64,000 nt of DNA, from NCBI GenBank assembly GCA_029256185.1, contig JAQSYI010000028.1, positions 25,098-89,097 of the forward strand, given 5' to 3'. The position numbers and the translations under genes were made by a program. Position 1 is the first letter of the stretch. Every line of letters starts with the position of its first letter. Below the pieces are notes generated by a model. That model was not told the DNA's origin and did not search any database. It was given only the letters and a program-made list of their open reading frames with translations. The DNA is from Paenibacillaceae bacterium. GTDB lineage: Bacteria > Bacillota > Bacilli > Paenibacillales > NBRC-103111. This document shows, one piece after another, positions 62,161 through 64,000 of the stretch.

Positions 62161-63165
62161 TTACCAGATTCCCTGATCTTTGTCATAGAGCCGTACAAGC
62201 CGGTTTGCCAGCACAACCAGCATCAGTCCCACTATGGAGTTGAATAATCCAGCCGCGGCACCCAATTCGTAATTCATCGTAAGCAGTCTGCGCAGGACAT
62301 AGGTGTCCAGAATATCCCCGATGCTGGAGGTGGTGGGAGTCATGAGGTTATAGATTTGGTCGAAGCCCACGGACATGAATCTCCCGATATTCAGGAGCAG
62401 CATGGTGGTAATAACCGGAGTGATGCCAGGCAGGGTAATATGCCAGATTCGTCTCCAACGCCCCGCCCCGTCGGCTATAGCCGCCTCGTACAGAGTCGGA
62501 TCAATTCCCGCCAAAGCGGCAAAATAAATAATCGAGCCCCAGCCGATGCTTTGCCAAATATCGGTTACCACCACTACGCCGTAAAACTTCCCGGGCTCCA
62601 TCAGCCAGCCTACCGGCTCCAAACCCAGGTAAGCGAGGATCTGGTTCAAGCCGCCGTCCAAACTCAGGAAGGTGAACAGAATACCCGCCAGGATTACCCA
62701 AGAGAAGAAATGGGGCAGATACGAGATGGTCTGGATCGTCCGGCGAAACCAGGTTGTGCGCACCTCATTAAGCAGCAAGGCCAGCACAATCGGGGCCGGG
62801 AATACGAATACATATTTCAGCAAAGCAATCGTAATCGTATTCCGCAGCGCATCAGTAAACCCGTCGCCGGCGAACAAATTGCGGAAGTGCGCAAGCCCCG
62901 CCCAGGGACTGGCCAGAATGCCGTCGAGAATCCGGTAATTCTTAAAGGCAATGATGATCCCGTACATGGGTACATAATGGAATAGAAAAAACAAGGCAAA
63001 CCCGGGAATAAACATCAGAATCAAATACTTGTTGCGCGAATAAGCGCGCAGGGTGTCCCGCAACCGCTTCTTTGCCGAGAGCATGGCCTTCCCTTGGTTG
63101 TTGGCGGCGTTTCCCCGGCCTTTTGCAGCGCCCGCCGTGACGGCCGTTTCCGTCCTTTCGCTCAT
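62161..63165 (-). CDS. ABC sugar transporter permease 2, LplB type
   Basis: About 334 residues. After a 40-residue hydrophilic lead comes the LplB hallmark NKYLILMFIPGFALFFLFHYVPMYGIIIAFKNY, six spans in all, and EAA-like loop EAAIADGAGRWRRIWHITLPG. Start is the ATG of MSERTETAV because GGGAG is eight bases upstream; longer frames run into the repeat region and have no site. First gene of the second transporter operon, 13 bases before the next permease. Confidence 0.93.
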   Translation of the reverse strand: MSERTETAVTAGAAKGRGNAANNQGKAMLSAKKRLRDTLRAYSRNKYLILMFIPGFALFFLFHYVPMYGIIIAFKNYRILDGILASPWAGLAHFRNLFAGDGFTDALRNTITIALLKYVFVFPAPIVLALLLNEVRTTWFRRTIQTISYLPHFFSWVILAGILFTFLSLDGGLNQILAYLGLEPVGWLMEPGKFYGVVVVTDIWQSIGWGSIIYFAALAGIDPTLYEAAIADGAGRWRRIWHITLPGITPVITTMLLLNIGRFMSVGFDQIYNLMTPTTSSIGDILDTYVLRRLLTMNYELGAAAGLFNSIVGLMLVVLANRLVRLYDKDQGIW

Positions 63166-63414
63166 ATCTACAGCTCCCATCGTCACATAATCTTTTCTCT
63201 GTTGCCTAATCTGACTGTAAATCAACCGGGATTCCCCCGCCATTAACATTTCTGGAGTAGGCATTCGTCCATCACTCCAACAGACGATTGCCCTATTCCG
63301 CGCAGGAAAAAAATGTGATGTGCGCGGGAGCACCCGGCGTTGGGGGTTCGACAGGCGCCTGTGCAGGCCGCTCCCCCGCGGCGCGGCCAGCGCCTTATGC
63401 CTGACCACCAGCTG
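63166..63414. other. Upstream region of the second transporter
   Basis: About 250 bases without a gene. I see no convincing promoter or operator, only GC-rich sequence leading into the tandem repeat. Confidence 0.4.
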
Positions 63415-63618
63415 ACTTTCTGCGCCCTGCGCTCGGATCACCGACTGCACTTTCTGCGCTCTGCGCTCGGATCACCGACTGCACTTTCTGCGCCCTGCGC
63501 TCGGATCACCGACTGCACTTTCTGCGCTCTGCGCTCGGACCACCGACTGCACTTTCTGCGCCCTGCGCTCGGATCACCGACTGCACTTTCTGCGCCCTGC
63601 GCTCGGACCACCGGCCTC
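63415..63618. repeat. Tandem repeat, six copies of a 34-base unit
   Basis: Units start at 63415, 63449, 63483, 63517, 63551 and 63585. They are nearly identical, differing mainly at CGCCCTG versus CGCTCTG and GGATCACC versus GGACCACC; the last unit drifts. Unit length is not a multiple of three, so it is not a protein repeat. Confidence 0.9.
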
Positions 63619-63731
63619 GCTTTGTGCGCTGTACCACTCTTCAACTCCCGAATTAGCGGAATATGATCGCCGTTACAGTCACGTAGCCCGGTTTCCGCGG
63701 AACATACCAGCTTTATCTAAAATGAGAGGTA

Positions 63732-63882
63732 ACTACTCAGCTATTCGCAGTCCCTTACGGACTCAGCGACTCTTGCGGCGGCAAAACGGAGGAAAATGGA
63801 GCGAAATGTGGCCGCGGCGGACTTTAAAAGCTCCTCCGTTCCGATAAAACACGAATGTACTCCAAAAGAATAGCTGAGTAGT
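63732..63882. mobile_element. MITE-like element with perfect terminal inverted repeats
   Basis: Perfect 15-base ends ACTACTCAGCTATTC (63732-63746) and GAATAGCTGAGTAGT (63868-63882) enclose 121 bases without a gene. Inside, AACGGAGGA and TCCTCCGTT form a further inverted pair. The size and ends fit a non-autonomous miniature element; no target duplication is obvious. Confidence 0.65.
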
Positions 63883-63908
63883 GATCAAGACAGCAGTTAC
63901 CTGCAAAA

Positions 63909-64000
63909 TGGACCTCTGTCAAGAAAGTAGACACCTGTTAAGAGAATAAACGGAGCTGCTGGTAATAGTGGTTCTCGAATTGGACGGGCGAAACGTAGTC
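63909..64000 (-). mobile_element. End of an IS3-family insertion sequence
   Basis: The 3' end of a transposase gene is followed after its stop by TGGACCTCTGTCAAGAAAG-type sequence (63909-63937, plus strand), which resembles the terminal repeat of IS3-group elements. The rest of the element lies beyond the window. Confidence 0.6.
63938..64000 (-). CDS. IS3-family transposase OrfB, C-terminal fragment
   Basis: The last 20 codons before a TAA at 63938-63940 read DYVSPVQFENHYYQQLRLFS. The YVSPVQFE motif is the usual end of IS3-family OrfB integrases, which cut and join element ends with a DDE active site (outside the window). Open at the window edge, so completeness is unknown. Confidence 0.75.
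   Translation of the reverse strand, partial: DYVSPVQFENHYYQQLRLFS

Noticed and set aside
63438..63644. Open frame with repeated VIRAQGAESAVGDPSA units
   Set aside because: It is a chance reading of the 34-base tandem repeat, whose unit is not a multiple of three.

Overview
The window reads as a chromosomal segment of a Paenibacillus-like Firmicute. The evidence is strong AGGAGG ribosome sites nearly everywhere, LplABC-type sugar transporters paired with a YesM/YesN two-component system, an SLH-domain surface protein, CcpA-type cre sites, a Fur box of Gram-positive form and moderately high GC. The genus is an inference from gene style.

Region 1 (1-1.2 kb): the 3' end of a sensor kinase, a TlpA/ResA-like thioredoxin and a small membrane protein. 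Region 2 (1.27-25.8 kb) is a defence island. A complete type I-C CRISPR-Cas locus runs on the minus strand: sigma factor-cas3, then cas5c-cas8c-cas7-cas4-cas1-cas2, then the leader and an array of 33 intact repeats. A second array (15 intact repeats) with a slightly different repeat lies upstream of the sigma-cas3 pair and has a related leader. An ECF-type sigma gene is translationally coupled to cas3, and an IS66 tnpA remnant sits between cas3 and cas5c. The island continues with an XRE repressor/coiled-coil gene pair with phased operator-like repeats, a large helical protein, a GNAT acetyltransferase and a four-gene Wadjet-type SMC system in the order jetD-jetA-jetB-jetC.

Region 3 (26-33.5 kb): a membrane protein, an intergenic block of palindromes with a compensatory base change, a nitrogenase-like reductase operon (NifH-, NifD- and NifK-like) behind a Fur box, an AraC regulator, a gene-poor stretch and a SagB-type nitroreductase. 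Region 4 (33.5-49.4 kb) is a polysaccharide-use locus: YesM/YesN sensor and regulator, solute-binding lipoprotein, two permeases, a GH13-like enzyme, a secreted beta-helix enzyme interrupted by an in-frame TAG, and a GH78-like rhamnosidase. No transport ATPase is present, so a shared MsmX-type ATPase is presumably used.

Region 5 (49.5-54.9 kb): an EtfB/EtfA/FAD-dehydrogenase operon of the lactate or glycolate type, its FadR-family regulator with two identical palindromic operators, and an aminoglycoside 6-adenylyltransferase. Region 6 (55-64 kb): a large secreted SLH/beta-helix protein with a cre site, a second lipoprotein plus two permeases, a 34-bp tandem repeat, a MITE-like inverted-repeat element and the 3' end of an IS3-family transposase at the window edge.

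The least expected arrangement is the sigma factor fused into the cas3 transcription unit between two CRISPR arrays. The amber-interrupted enzyme, the Fur-controlled nitrogenase-like operon and the covarying palindromes also deserve a second look.
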